Below, piece by piece: positions 1 to 12,740 of a stretch of 64,000 bases of DNA. Source of the stretch: Phyllostachys edulis (lineage: Eukaryota; Streptophyta; Magnoliopsida; Poales; Poaceae); assembly GCA_036346405.1 (NCBI GenBank), contig CM070548.1:47541779-47605778 (forward strand), given 5' to 3'. How positions within the stretch are numbered: position 1 is the first letter of the stretch; each line of letters starts with the position of its first letter. The position numbers and the translations under genes were made by a program. The notes beneath the pieces were generated by a model. It searched no databases and was not told where the DNA came from. It was given only the letters and a program-made list of their open reading frames with translations.

Positions 1-208
1 TACTCTCTTTTTTTACGCCGAAAGAGAAGACCTTGGCTACACGGGAATTTTCTCCAATCTGTCCTCCGGCAATTGCACAATCGCATGAATATACCAGTGG
101 ACGCTGGTAGTTAGCTCGGCTGAACTTCAGTTCTCATCACAGCTGAATACTGGGTGACCCCTGGTTTGGCTCAGCTCTGACCTCAGGCTTCGAATGGGTA
201 TGGAGTGA
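1..208. other. Unassigned flank left of the LINE
   Basis: No convincing reading frame or repeat end is visible. It is the sequence next to the LINE poly(A) tail, so it may hold one copy of the LINE target duplication. TATGGAG at 199-205 recurs at 13659-13665 beyond the other end of the LINE, but seven bases are too few to be sure. Confidence 0.3.
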
Positions 209-598
209 TTTTTTTTTTTTTGGAAACTTCCCGGCTTATATTGAAAGCTAATAACAGTTTCGTACAACGCAAACAGTCACAGAACACTGGGAAACTAGCT
301 TGCTACGAAGGAGAATAATAGAAGGCAAACCAGAACTAAAAGAGGACTGACAGTCTTAACCCTTCGACCCGAAAGCCAACAAGCCAAACAAATGATACAA
401 AAGAAACAACTAAATTATATCCAGAGCATAGAAGTTCTTCATCCAATCTTCAGCCGAGTTCAAAAAGGAATCTAGCTTCCCCCGATCAACCCTTTTGATT
501 AAGATGCACCACTGCTGCAAACAAGACACAAATTTGAACATGACTTCAATTGGTTGTTTAGAAAAGATCCTCTCAATCGCCATTTTGTTCCTGCATTT

Positions 599-976
599 CT
601 AAATAGTCCAGGCTAGAGCTGCAAAACTGAACAAGCAAATGCAATAATCATTAGCAACCCTTCCCTCAAGGTAGTTAAGATGGAAATCGTCTGAAGATCT
701 AGGTATTCTTTCCCAATTCAAAGTCTCTTTCACACACAGCCAAATAAACATTGCCTGAACACAATTAAACTTGACATGATCAGTATTTTCCTCATCTCCA
801 CACAAAACACACTTGAGATCTCCTTTCCACCCTCTTTTTTTGAGCTGGTCTGCAATTTGAATTCTGTTCTGATAAGCTTGCCACAAAAAAATCTTGACAT
901 TGACTGGAACCTTGTTGTCCCGAAGGTTCTGCATTTTACTAGAAACCAACCCACCATAGGTAATATGTTTGTACAA
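599..976 (-). pseudogene. LINE ORF2 C-terminal zinc finger (zf-RVT)
   Basis: The 125-residue frame contains KIFLWQAYQNRI, then CVLCGDEENTDH and a further Cys, the C-x2-C...H...C zinc-binding pattern found at the C terminus of plant LINE polyproteins. Downstream W and F residues (the AALAWTI end) also fit. It is separated from the preceding RT segment (1301-1859) by frameshifts and stops. Confidence 0.75.
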
Positions 977-1300
977 AGATTTGATTGTGAATTGTCCTGA
1001 TTTTTCTAAAACCTACTTCACCTTCTCTTTACCATCAGTGAGTAATGTCAGTCAGATCTTCTTTCAACAAATTTCACTGTTCAGTCTCCTCCACCCCAAA
1101 GCTTGTTACAAATCTAATGTCCCAGCTTCCCTCTTTCCAGCAATCCACAATTCTAACTTTAGGATCTCAATAAATATTGAAACGTTTGGCATACTTGATT
1201 CTTAGTGGGCAATCCCCAAGCTAAACATCAGACCAGAATGAAATAGTTTTACCATCCTCTACCTGGAAAACAACACCCATTTAAAAAGATGCTTCAATCT

Positions 1301-1859
1301 CTAAAGGCTTTTCCAGAATTCAGAGCATTTTATTGTAACAGCCTCCCTCATAGCACCTCTGAGGAAATATTTTGCTTTTAAAATCCTAAACCAAAGTTCA
1401 TCTCTAACTAGAGCAATTCTCCAAAACCATTTGGTCATCAAGCAATCATTCATAATTCTTATGTTAATCACTCCCCAGACCCCCAAAATCTTTAGGCCTA
1501 CAAACTGCTTCCCATTTAACCATATGATACTTGAATTTGTCACTAGCCCTCCTCCAGAAAATCTTGATCTAATAGTATCCATTTTCTTATGAGTGTCCCC
1601 ACTAAGGCTATCAAACCCCATTGTATAAATGGGTTGGCTGCTAAGACCGCTATTAACCAGCACCAGTCTGCCCCCCCCCCCAGGAGAGGAGATTATTTCT
1701 CCAATTGTCTGATCTCTTTCTCATCTTGGTGAGAATGTTATCTGCAGACTTTTTGCCAAGCACTCTGTCCCCAATCTTGATGCCTAGGTAAGTAAGAGGT
1801 AATTGCCCCAATTTGCAATTCAGCATATTGGCCACTCTAGATGCTTCTTCTTTCTCCAC
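1301..1859 (-). pseudogene. LINE reverse transcriptase C-terminal segments
   Basis: Two overlapping frames (1653-1859 and 1301-1663) continue the polyprotein. The first has the conserved LPLTYLGIKIGDRVL stretch followed by RSDNWRNNLLSWGG, typical of the segment after the RT palm in plant LINEs. The second has GVINIRIMNDCLMTKWFWRI, matching the usual GL-x-IRNLR-x-MNxALLAKWxWR pattern. A frameshift lies at a C-rich run near 1671-1681. Confidence 0.75.
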
Positions 1860-2233
1860 CCCAACACAAAAACTTTACTCTTGTGGAAATTAATTTTAAG
1901 TCCAGACATCCATTCAAAGCAGTAGAGAAGAAACTTGAGATTAAGAATGAATTCATCTCGCAGTCAACCATAATAACTATGTCATCTGCATATATTCTCA
2001 GGAACTCTCTGCTTAATCTCTTCCCATTTACTTGCAATCAGCTCAAAAAAGTTCCCCTGACAAAACCAATGCTTCTCAAAATGAAATCTACCTGCATTGA
2101 TAGGCCTCCCCTCACAAGAATTAAGCATAATAGGGCTATGGTTAGAGCCAACCCTAGTCAAACTATTTGCAGTGCGGATATGGAATTTAGCTTCCCAATT
2201 AGTTGAGACTAAGATTCTATCAAGGTTCACCAT
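1837..2233 (-). pseudogene. LINE ORF2: end of endonuclease joined to RT palm motif
   Basis: Frame 1982-2233 begins with LDRILVS and GSNHSPIML, the end of an exonuclease-endonuclease-phosphatase domain, then runs into FEKHWF. The overlapping frame 1837-2037 has IYADDIVIM, the catalytic palm motif of reverse transcriptase. In an intact element some 300 residues separate these landmarks; here they lie within about 120 bases. An internal deletion removed the fingers and most of the palm. Confidence 0.7.
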
Positions 2234-2824
2234 AATGGGATTCTTCTGTTTGTTTGTCCAAGTATATTTTGGACCACCCTTTTGATCTCCATTAACCTGT
2301 TATCATAAATGAAATCATTGAAAAGGTCCATCAAAGTGTTATTAACATTGCTTGAATTCTTGTCTTCTGCTCTCCTGATCAGATTAAAATCGCCCCCTAA
2401 AACCAAAGGGAGAACGGAATCTTGGCACTTAACATTCAACTCCCCCAAAAAGTATGTGGAAAGATCATGCTGAGCAGGCCCATGTACCACCACCAGCTCC
2501 CATCTAAAGTTGCATCTCCTATGTTTGACAACCATGTTCACAAAAAAAAAATTTACCAGTGCCACAATCCTCTACCTCCAACTCATCTTCTCTTACCCCC
2601 CAACAAAATCCCCCAGAATGACCTCTAGCACAGGACCAATGCCATCTAAAGGCAGCTCCCCCTACCAAAGATCTGAGCTCCATCTCAGTAAAGTATGGCT
2701 TAAAAGTTTCCTGCACCCCCACAGCATACAACTTCTCATAGCTGATAAACTCCTTGAGTTGCCTTCTTCTAGCAAGGTTCGCTAAACCTCTAATATTCCA
2801 AAAAAGGATTTTCATGGTATACAC
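2227..2824 (-). pseudogene. LINE ORF2 endonuclease domain
   Basis: ORF2 probably started at the Met near 2815 (MKILFWNIRGL). WNIRGL and VQETF are the first two catalytic motifs of the apurinic-type endonuclease; GGDFNLIR follows in the overlapping frame 2227-2565. A frameshift lies in the A9 run near 2541-2549 where the two frames overlap. The enzyme nicks the target DNA for target-primed reverse transcription; this copy is not functional. Confidence 0.8.
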
Positions 2825-2835
2825 TTGCTAGATCC

Positions 2836-3288
2836 TTACTTATCCTTTTTCAGCTTATTCTTAACCTTCCTCTTCAACTTGAAGCCTGAAACACCCCTAG
2901 TTTCATTGTCAATAACATCTAGACTCTCATCTGCACCCCTGAAATCCCCATTCATCTTTTCTTCCTCACTTTGTTCATTACTTTTTGATTTATCTAATTC
3001 TGACTTAGCTAAAGTAGCTCTGGCCAATTCTTGAGCTTGCATGGCTGAGATAACCTCATTGGGTTTTTGAAGATGAGATCCTAAACTAATCCCACAAGAA
3101 GACGCAACTTTTTGTAAATAATCTACAGAAGTATTATTAAGAATAGTAAAGGAATTAACATCTTTACCTTGAGTCTCCAAGTTATGAATGGACTTCAGCA
3201 TTGTGGCCTTCTTCTACATGGGAATCCCCTGATTCTATATTCTAGAGCTCTTCCTAGTAGCAATCTGGGGCTCCAACACCTTGTGTAT
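2836..3288 (-). pseudogene. LINE ORF1 C-terminal part
   Basis: A 121-residue frame (2836-3201) is rich in Lys, Glu and Ser and ends in KRKVKNKLKKDK just before the ORF2 start. Position and composition fit the low-complexity C terminus of a plant LINE ORF1 protein. The frame is cut on its upstream side by the LTR element that starts at 3289; the missing part resumes at 8611. Confidence 0.6.
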
Positions 3289-6200
3289 TGTAACAGCCCC
3301 AATTTTAATAAACAGTAATTATATGCATTTTTATATCATATTTATTATTTCTGGAGCATGTGCATAAATTATGCATTTGAAAATCTTAAAATTTAATGTA
3401 AACCTCCAATTCAAATTAAAGCCACAAAAGAAATTTTAAATAAATGTTCATAAGATCTCTGAAAATAATTTATTTAAATACTAGAATAATTATCATGAAT
3501 TAATATAATTTTTCCCAAATTTTTAGAATTGAATTCGAACCACAGAAAATTCAAATACATATCTATAACCTACACTAAGTTTGAATTTATATTTTACAAA
3601 ATATTATATGAACAGTAAGGCTTAATAATTTTTATAAACACTAGACTATCCCAGGAACCCACCTAAATTATTTTAGGATTTTAAAATTTTTATTTCTATT
3701 TTTAAAACCTCGGTCAAAGTAGGGATTGGAAATTAGAATCTCAGTCAAACTTAGACCCAAACTAGTTGGTACTGTGCATAGGACTCGAGTCCGACCCAGC
3801 CTATTGACTCGATGGAGTCCACTAATGTACCGAGCCGCACCCGACTCTTGTGGACCATTCGATTGAAGATCAACGGCCCAAAAGTCACGGCCGATCGGAT
3901 GGTCCGAACGTTCCAAGTAATCTTGACCGTCCATCCATGATCGTGCCGTCCGCACTTAACCACACCGAGCCAGTCACTGTTTAACCCAAGTTCAACCGAC
4001 CGCGCCACTCTTTTATTTCATTGACTCACGGGCCCCACCATCGACGGGTTGTCTTCTTCCCCGAGCGGTGCCGACGCCACGCACTCCTCCGCCGCTGCAG
4101 CACCAGGGACACGCGGCCTCATCTTTGTCGACACAAGCTTGTAGATGTGCCACACCACCCCCACCTTGAAGCTTCTTAACCTCCATTTATAGGAGCACCA
4201 CGCCTCATCTCTATCCTTTTCTTGCCCTTTCTTCTCTGTCGCCGTCGAGCCGCTCGTAGTCGTTCCAGTCACTCCGGCCATCTCCGACCACCCGCAGCCG
4301 CGTCACCCGATACTCCACCACCCCACCATCAAGAATCAACGATCAATTTGAAGAATCACTCACTGAGGAGCCGTGCGCATCCATCTTCCTCATGTCCGGC
4401 CGCCATCGCCTTTTCCGCCGCCGCTCCTTCTCCGAGGACTTCCCCTCCGATTCCTTCCTCCCTGAGCACCCTCTAGCTCTCCTATACCTTCTCCAATCAC
4501 TCACTCATCCTCTTATCTTCTCTAGGAGCCCCTCCGCGAGAACCTCCGCCGCGCCGCCCACGGTCGCCGTCGCTGGGCCTCCTCGGTGCTTCCCCGTCTT
4601 CGCCGACCGCACCGGTGAGTTCAGTGAACCCTACTCGTGCCCATGCTTCCCCCAATTTTACTTCTTTGCCATTCCTGGTGTCAAGATCTTTTTCACCTCA
4701 CTACTAGCCGCGCTGCTTTCACAAGGCCACCACACAAGCAGCCCAATACAGCCAAACCACTACCCCTAGCCTCACTAACCCTCTGGGAACCCATTTTTGT
4801 CATCACCTTCACCTCGCCACTGTTCCTTCACCGGCGACGACTCACACCCGAGCTCCCCTGTGCACCGAGCCTCTGTCCTCTCTATTCTTCTCTGTAGCAG
4901 TTGCACTGTAGCATAACCAAAAAAGGAGGGATTTGCAAAAGATGAATTAATTGATCTCAAATATCATTAACAAAGGAATGATTAAGTTAATAGAAGAGAT
5001 TAGATGTCAAACAGTAGAAGCTCTCTGTATAAGCTGATGATCAGATAAGTTGTTAGATAAAAATTTGAGTTGACAGTAAAGCTCTTTTGTCAAACCAATC
5101 ACTATTAATAAATCTTGTAAATGTTGTTAAGTCACCTAAATGATCTAGCAGAAATTTGAATGTTGAATTAGTACGAATTAGGTGGTAGTTGTTCAATTTA
5201 GAAATTGTCCTGTTATAAGATGTATGAACTGACAATAGATACTTCCTGTTAAATAACTAATCCTTTTAGCTAAATATTGTGCTTAATTATTTGATCACTG
5301 AAAATTTAACCAGCAAATAGATAATTGAATCAGCTGCGGGAAGTTTAAGTTCATAGGAGTCTAGATTAGCATTTTAATACTTGAACAGTAACCTGAAGAT
5401 AATTAGTAAATAATGTTTGATTTAGTGGAAAAACTAATTGGCAAAATCTATAACAGCACTTAAAATAAATGAATAGAGAATGAATAGTAATGTGATGAAA
5501 AGGTTGTTATGTTAGTAAACCAACTGCATATCCATATTTCCTGCTACTAACTAATCTTGTGAATATCAATTGAGTTAATAAATTGGAAGTTTGAATTTAA
5601 AATAAGATTATCTAATAGGACTTTAATTCAGAAAAACTGCTGTTATATATGCATGAATAGTAATCTGCAGATGTTAGTTTTGTCAGTAGGATTATAACAT
5701 GGTTAATTCAATAATTAGAAAGGTTTCCAATTCATTTAGTCTTTGAGCACTTAAGTTATCTAATAGAAATAGCCAAATCTGAAAATCAAATATGAGAACC
5801 CATTATGAAGGTAAATTCTCAGAATAATAAAAGAGAGCAATTAACTCACCCCTGTTGTGAAGCATACACAGTAAAGAAAGATTTAATGCTTTATGTTGTG
5901 TTTAGCTTTGTAGGTCACTCCACTAAATTAATTAATCTAAAAAGAATTAGTTTTGTTTATAGGCATTGGTTATGATAATTCAGTAACTAGAGGAGTTAAT
6001 AATTTTAATTAGTCTTTTTAGTCATCACCTATCAAGCAACATTTAAATCTGAAGTAAAGTGAAATTAGGAAGCTAAATAGCTTAGTAATTAATAAATTGT
6101 TTAAGGTATTTAAACCAGCTAAATAATTGGAGCTTAACTTAAATTAATCTTGTTGTCTAACTTTTGGCTAAATAACTGTAGTCATAAGGCATTTCTAGAA

Positions 6201-8610
6201 TTTTGATCTTAACAGCTTTTTGGTCCATTTGAACTTTAACCCTTGGACTAACCAAGGCTAATCATCTAAAGCATAAGCATTAATTTAGTTAACTAAAACA
6301 AGCTTAACCAAGTTAAAAATTCATGAAGTTGCTGTCTTTTTATTTATATGTGAATAGTATCTTAGTAATTAGTAAGACAATGAAATAAGCTATTCTTTTG
6401 AATACTTGTTAAGACTTTAAAAGAATTAATTGATAAGAAAACATATAAGAGGATTGATTTTGACTGTATGATCATCGTAGATGTATACATAGAATGCTTA
6501 GCAAGAGTATTTGTGAGTACTAGGTGTCCTGTTAAGGAAAACAATACCACATACACTCTAGGTATCGTCAGTTATTATGATTACAATAGAAATTGAATTA
6601 ATTTCAACAAGTCCACAAGAAATTGAACTCTAATTAAATTAAAATCTATATCTAAATACATCTAGAATCATAATCTCATTAATATGTAATTATCATGCAT
6701 TTTTGAGCATTTTGGATTTCTCGATGTTATTGGTGTTTATTCGCTATCGCATTTTCTCTCTAGATTATAAATTGCGCGGAGTGAATATTTACGCCTACAA
6801 GAGTGAACAAGTGGACTTCTACCAAGGCAAGCATCCTCTCTGCACCATATTGATCCCAATCTTTTGAACTGTAGATTTACAAAACACAGTGATACTGTTG
6901 CATGCAATTTTCTAAAAATTATTTGTGATGTGTCCTTAGGTAGTTACAACCTGAACTTGTGGCTTACCTTAAATTTGATCATACACTCAACTTAAGGTAG
7001 TGTTTTGTATTACAATATTTAGTTTAAAAATCTGCTTAGCCATGCAGTCCATAGAACGGTAGTGTTGGGCAAGCTTATCTTGTCAAACATGGGAACAACA
7101 AATGAATTTTATTTATTTTGATTCTTTATTCCGTCTGTTTAAAACAAAAATGAATTTAAATCTTGTTTAATAAACTGAATTTTAAATCTGGACAAGTGGA
7201 TGCTAGTGATGGTGCCTTAGTGCACGAGAATTGGGAAATGTGGATGTCTTGTCTGGGTTGATTAAGGACTGAACTCTGACGGCCCAATTCAAGCCCCAAC
7301 GTACTTCCACACGCGGTGTATGGGCGCTGTTTGGTTAAGTAAAGGGTTGATGTTATTGAGTTGAAAAACAGGTGGATAAGTGCATATGTGTAGGATTTCG
7401 ATCCAGATCATATGTTCTTAGGGCGAGGACATTTGTAAAGGTTACGTGTTCATAGAGCCCGATTTCAATCTTATATGTACGGTGAGTACAATTTTATTTT
7501 GTTATGGTTGAATCGGTGTTCTCAACGTAACATGTGTACCTTGTTAACAAGTTCTATCAGAAACTTGATTTAAACAGATCGATACACATGGGTAATTCAA
7601 CTCAATAGTGTCAACTTGTTGAAAAATACCAAATCTTAGTTTACCCGGCTGGCATACCAAAGGCAGTGTGCTATTATTCTAGATGGCTTACGGGCTAACT
7701 AAGTCGTGTGGGTAAAGATGTACACCCCTGCAGGCTTAAAACTATTCGAATAGCCGTGTCCACGGTCATGGACAACGCTTGAGTTGATGTCACTTGTATA
7801 GACTTTGAAATAAATCTTGTTATGGGTATGGTTCTGGCATGATTGGTGTCATGCATTGTTTTGGTAATGAATAGCCATTTTGTCAATGTTACTGTTTATA
7901 GTTTCAGTCATTTTGTTAATGTTACTGTTTATGATTATGTCTCATTTATTTACTGTTTTAGTCCAAATTGATTTACTAAATTGCTTTGTAAAAATTTAGC
8001 AATTGTAGGTTAAGATGTATTGCTTTATGCAAATTGAACCAATATAACCTTCCTGTTGTTAACCTTATGCATATATCAATTCTAATCCTTTGTATAGGTT
8101 CTATCAAACACTTTCTTTTATTAGTTTGTGTAAGTCTTCTTGAGTACCTTCGTACTCAAAGGAAATTGTCCACTTGTTGCGGTGAAGACATTCTAATTAA
8201 TATTTCAAGTTGAGACGATTGCGTTGGTTCTTCGGCTTTAATCCCAGTCAAGTTGCCCTTGGGTTGTGGCGCTCCACTGGAAAGTTTATTTTCTTATTTC
8301 ATTTCCTGTTTCTCGTTTACAAAATGTTTCCGCTGTAAAATTTTACCGATGTGTATATTCTAATCGTGTATGCATAATCTACTCGTGTATGCTTGTGATA
8401 TAATGTTGTAAGGATATGTGTACGTTAGCAGCTGATTCTGGGAGCTAACATGAGACACATATCCGGGAACCTGAATATTGGATTTGTATCTAATTAAGAA
8501 TTATGCTTCTAGTATGATTTTACTTAAGGACAGGTTGTTCTTGATTAAGAATTATGCTGGTGGTATGATTTTTAATTCGGTATAAATCTCCAATAATCTG
8601 GGTCCTTACA
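3289..8610 (+). mobile_element. Long solo LTR or LTR-bounded non-autonomous element in the LINE
   Basis: It begins TGTAACAGCCCC and ends GGGTCCTTACA, an imperfect inverted terminal pair with TG...CA ends. The flanking five bases are TGTAT (3284-3288) and TGTAG (8611-8615), a target duplication with one mismatch. LINE ORF1 sequence continues on both sides. No gag or pol is present. A GC-rich block (about 3840-4890), an AT-rich middle, and a 3' part with GAGTACCTTCGTACTC (8142-8157) resemble very long Gypsy LTRs of grasses. At 5.3 kb it is unusually long, so a further nested insertion is possible; I could not delimit one. About 4900-8040 shows no gene. Confidence 0.6.
4183..4191 (+). promoter_or_regulatory. 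Candidate TATA box of the long LTR
   Basis: CATTTATAG lies just upstream of the GC-rich block of the LTR and within an otherwise mixed sequence. The placement fits the U3/R boundary of a long LTR. No transcript evidence; a motif call only. Confidence 0.3.
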
Positions 8611-9719
8611 TGTAGTCCCCTTTTTTCTTGGATGCAATCCATTCCTCTACCACCCCTTCCAGGTCAGATAACACATATGACTCCCTATCACTCTATATAG
8701 ATTGTAAATCCACATCCATCCTATCCTTTTTGTCATTTTTGTCCCCAATGCTAACTTTTTCCTCTGAGATTAAACACCCCTTAAGAGTGCCTGATGATTT
8801 TGACTATCTAAAGCAGACTCACTGCTGAGAGCCTTCCCCCTTACAACTGTGCTCCGTGATATCCCTTTTCCTTTAATTGGAGTCTAAAGGCAAGGCCACA
8901 GAGAAGCTGCCATCATAGTAGATTCTTCCTTTGTGTAAACCACTATGGAATATGGAGGTTGTTTTGTTTCTTGCTCCATTTTATTTTCCAAACTCCCTCC
9001 CAATAGTTGAAAAGATGGGTCTAAACTCCTTTCCTTTATGGAGTTAGAGTTATCTTACATCTAATCAGGAAAACTATAAGCTAAAGAGACCACTTGGAGG
9101 GCTCTCTCTGTAGAGTTAACCTGATCCTGATCCTGCTCTAAGCCCTGAGAGTCTAAAGGCAAGTCCTGATGTTTATGCTTACCTTTATAAGATCCTCTCC
9201 CACTCTTGTGATCTAAAGTCTGTTGGGTATCACCCCCAAATTTTTTAGCTAGCTTTTCCTATTGAGTTATATGAGTACTTCAATTAGACTCTTCCTCTTC
9301 CTAATCTTCTTCTTCAGCTTTCCTGTTGTGAGGCTTTTTATCCGCAAGACCATTATGAGTTCCCCCTTTCCTATTTGCCAACACCCCTTCTGCTTCAAAT
9401 TTCAGCTCATAACCCACAGAATTAATAAAGATCCCCACAAAACAGTTACTATGAGAGGGATCTCTACAATTAAGTTCACCCTAACAGGACTAGCTTTCAT
9501 GAAACTGGTCTCATCCACCTCAATGGGCCCTCCCACAGTGCTTGTTAAATCTTTCACAATTTCTTTAGATTTAGCAGATAAAGGAATTCTATAAATTCTC
9601 ACCCAAGTAGGAACTAGAACAAAGGAAGCTTCTGTATCAAGAGTGGATTTTTCAACCTTGGCTTTGGTAGAGTGAAGGGCTAATTCAATACCCCTAGCTT
9701 TAGACCAAGTCTCCAAGAC
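8611..9719 (-). pseudogene. LINE ORF1 middle part (DUF4283-like)
   Basis: LINE sequence resumes between the two LTR insertions. The frame at 9402-9719 reads VLVPTWVRIYRIPLSAKSKE, then IVKDLTSTVGGPIEVDE and SPVRVNLIVEIP, the pattern of the DUF4283/zinc-knuckle-associated domain of plant LINE and retroelement ORF1 proteins. From 8611 to about 9400 the strand is degenerate, with low-complexity Ser/Lys/Asp codons and no single open frame. The right edge is the junction with the 9720-12740 insertion. Confidence 0.65.
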
Positions 9720-10463
9720 TGTAATACCCCGAATATCAATTAGGGGAATATTATTCGAAGAGGGAAATTTATTCAATTTTCGTTAGCAAATGTAATAAAG
9801 ACTAGAGAGAACAATTTATATTGGAGAGAAAATTACATAAAAATTCAGGAAAATTTTGGAAGGGTGGGCTTTGGACTCTCGGCCTTTGTTTCTTGGCCCT
9901 AAGTGGGCTGGCCATTAGTAGATTTAGGGGGAGGCGCCCCCTGCCCTAACCTAGCTGCCCATCCACCCCTTGAGCCACTTTTCCCCTTTCCTCCCCAAAG
10001 CAGCCGCCTCTCCCAGCCTTGGCCGAATCCTCCACCCCCGCAGGCTACAACCGCCATGGAAGAAGAAGGCAACTCCGACGTCCAGGAGGATGAGGCGCTG
10101 CGGCGGAAGCAGCCGGCGATCCGCACCGCCGCCGGAGGTGTGGGGCCAGTGCAGAAGAATCGCCGCCTCGCAAGAGATGGGCCCCGCCGCCAATGACGCC
10201 GCCATCTCGGTGGATGCCTCCATCATGCCCCTACGGCGCCGCCATGGCGCGCCTCGCTGCCACGCTCACCTCCGCGATGGTGGCGCGCAGCATGGTGTTG
10301 ATAGCTCGAGAACACCGTAAGTTCGGGATCTCGCCTATATTGTCCCTTTGTTCAATGCTTGGCTTGGATGCGCCATGGAATGGTTGAGAAAGGAGGTAAC
10401 CTTGGCAGAGGAGGAGACCCGTGGCTATCTGCGAGGTTAGTGTCGTTGGAGACAAGAATCTAG

Positions 10464-10785
10464 ATGACTGAGGTGGTGTCGCGTGGCTTAGCTTCCTTGA
10501 AGGTTCCGCGCAAGCATTCAGGATCTCTCTTCATGTATGTTGGTCACCATGGTGGTGCTTTTGCCAAGAACAGTTTTGGAAATATCTACATTGCAGTGGG
10601 TGTTTTTGTTCTGGGGCACTGGTTTTGTGAAGCCTCGGGGAAGGGAGCTCCTAAAATGCAAGCAGAATTCAATGATTTTCTTGAGAAAGACCATATAAGC
10701 ATTTCAATGGAACTTGTGACAGTGGTGCTTGGAGACCATGGATAAAGGCCAAAGGATGATTATGCTGGTGGAGGGAATTCAGAGC
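10464..10785 (+). pseudogene. Captured fragment of plant tRNA ligase (RNA ligase RLG1/RNL type)
   Basis: Plant tRNA ligase joins the two halves of tRNAs after intron removal. The frame 10464-10745 reads KHSGSLFMYVGHHGGAFAKN, then SFGNIYIAVGVFVLG, APKMQAEFNDFLEKDHIS and SMELVTVVLGDHG. It then continues through an in-frame TAA (10743-10745) into RPKDDYA, where the family has GDHGQRPKDDY; the stop replaces a Gln codon. This is the N-terminal ligase region only, about 105 residues of a protein of roughly 1100. The segment is contiguous coding sequence without a visible intron. Recognition is from memory of the family, not a search. Confidence 0.7.
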
Positions 10786-11121
10786 CATCTGGTGGAGAAG
10801 CTTCAGGTTCCAGCAGTGGGAACAGATGCAACCTATGGATTGCAGATTATTGGTATGAGTGCTGCTATGCCCAACGTTGCAGCTGTAGCTGTTAGGCTTC
10901 AAGTGGCGGTGGAACTCATGTATAATCCTGATCCAATGCTATGTCTAGTAAATAGTGATCTCGCGGAGGTCGTTGTATAATGAAAGTTTATTTGCTTAAC
11001 ATAAAGTTGTCGACTCGTCTCTAGGTACCCTGCCGTGGTACTTGTTCATCTGATAGGTAAATGAATCACTGTGGCTTATTGTTCTAATCCTTCTTTAGTA
11101 TTCCCGGTATATTCATCAAAT

Positions 11122-11275
11122 GTACGTTTATATCTAGTAGTATCCTCCAGGAACTGCCTCAAGGCTTACCATCCTGAGTGCGTGGGAAAGGATAACGACT
11201 TCCTCTATTCGGATGAACAATTCATTTGTGGTGGGGGTGACCTTTGGTGCTATGGTGTTCTGCCTTGTGACTTCT
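11122..11275 (+). pseudogene. Captured PHD-finger-like fragment
   Basis: The frame contains SSRNCLKAYHPECVGKDNDF followed by LYSDEQFICG. C-x4-YH-x2-C with VGKD-x-DF is the second half of a plant PHD finger of the kind found in GYF/Plus3 and CCCH zinc-finger proteins. The preceding first Cys pair and the final Trp-x-Cys are not intact. It lies 340 bases after the tRNA ligase fragment in the same orientation. Other zinc-binding origins are possible. Confidence 0.45.
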
Positions 11276-12740
11276 GTCTCACGGTTAAGGCAAGTGCAAT
11301 TAGTATTATTGAGTGATTATATTTCATATTTGTTGAATGCCATAGTTTAATGTTGATGCGTACTATTTGGAAATGTTTACATGATGACGCATGTTAATGC
11401 TTATGTGATGACGCCTATATGGTGGTGTTTACATGAGAATGCTTTCATGGCAATGTTTAAATGATGGTGTTTACATGGTAGTGGTGTCATGATTGATGGC
11501 AATGATGATGGGACAAGGTGAGCGATGAGACTACCTTGCTAATAATGACAATGATGAATCATGATAATGACAATGGACATGTGCATTTGCATCATGGCAA
11601 GTACCTTAGTGTTTCTATGATTATGACATGTTGTATGCTTGTGGTTGGTATTGTATTTCTAAGTACCATGTTAATATTTACTAGTTCGTATTCAATCCAT
11701 CTGTGTTACTTCCATGAATAGAGAGCATGTAATTTCAATGTCCATATGTCATACCTTGCATCCATAATACATGTTTCAATCCATGGGAGTGGATCATTAT
11801 ATAAGACCCATCAATTCCAGTATGGGCACGTAAGACCCACCATTCCAATGTGGGCGAGTTTGGGACACCCGCATTTAAACGTTCTTCTTCAGACGGGCTT
11901 GGATCCCCGCATTTTGTTAAATGCGGGCTTAGGTGAACACCGACGGTGTGTCACCAAAGAATACCGTATTTGCATGTGTGTAGTCCTTCATTTCGTCCAA
12001 ATCATTCATTCCATTCATTCAAGTGTTCGCTTCGTGCTTATTTCATACACTTTAATGCTGTTGTTCATGATGTGATCGTTTATTTCCTTTGACTGCTTAT
12101 GGTGCTATCATAAGAGATGGATTTGTGTTTTGTACTGCTGTCGTTCATGATGTGATCGCTTATTTCCTTTGACTGCATATGATGCTATCATAAGTGATGG
12201 ATTTGTGGTCTATAATTCATGATGTGATTGTTTCATCCCTTTGACTACTTATGTTGCTATGTTTGAGTTACTATTGCACTTTGCTGAGTCATGGACTCAC
12301 TCTTGCTTTGTTTGTTGTTTTTTTAGGTGATCTTTGAGGTTGGCTCCATGGGGAGGGAATAGACACACACTACCTTTTCACTTCACCTTAATCGAGTCCA
12401 GGATTTCATTTTAGTTCAATTTAATCATTCATTATTGATGAACTGTAATAATAAATATTGGGCGTGGCTGATAACTCTTCTCCATTAAGATTGGTTAAGA
12501 ACTGTGCGTGAACTTAGTTCATCCTTTTGGGATAGTTGCTTGAGATCAGATTATACGTCTGCGATGATTCTGATATTTGTTGATTTCGCTATTGTCTTGA
12601 TATTAATGATTGTTGGAATCTCCGGTATAGCTAACTGCAGGGGAGGTTCTGCCGAAATTTAGAATTTTTGTCGTCTGTTTTAGCTTTGTTAACATGTTAG
12701 TTTAGTAGCATTCCAGCCCTTGTAGGACTGGGGTGTTACA

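Larger units (their letters stand above)
9720..12740 (+). mobile_element. LTR-bounded element (3021 bp) with captured host gene fragments
   Basis: It starts TGTAATACCCC and ends GGGGTGTTACA, a nearly perfect inverted terminal pair, flanked by a perfect 5-bp target duplication AAGAC (9715-9719 and 12741-12745). This proves insertion into LINE ORF1. No gag-pol is present, so it is a solo LTR or a non-autonomous unit. Inside are a GC-rich block (about 9900-10310), a tRNA ligase fragment (10464-10785) and a PHD-like fragment (about 11125-11270). The 3' part has CATGGACTCACTC (12291-12303), a form common in grass Gypsy LTR 3' regions. Whether the fragments were captured by this family or arrived on a second nested element is not resolved. 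Confidence 0.75.

Noticed and set aside
4222..4897. Plus-strand frames rich in Ser, Pro and Arg in the GC-rich block of the long LTR
   Set aside because: They overlap each other in several frames, lack domains and occur where long grass LTRs usually have a GC-rich leader.
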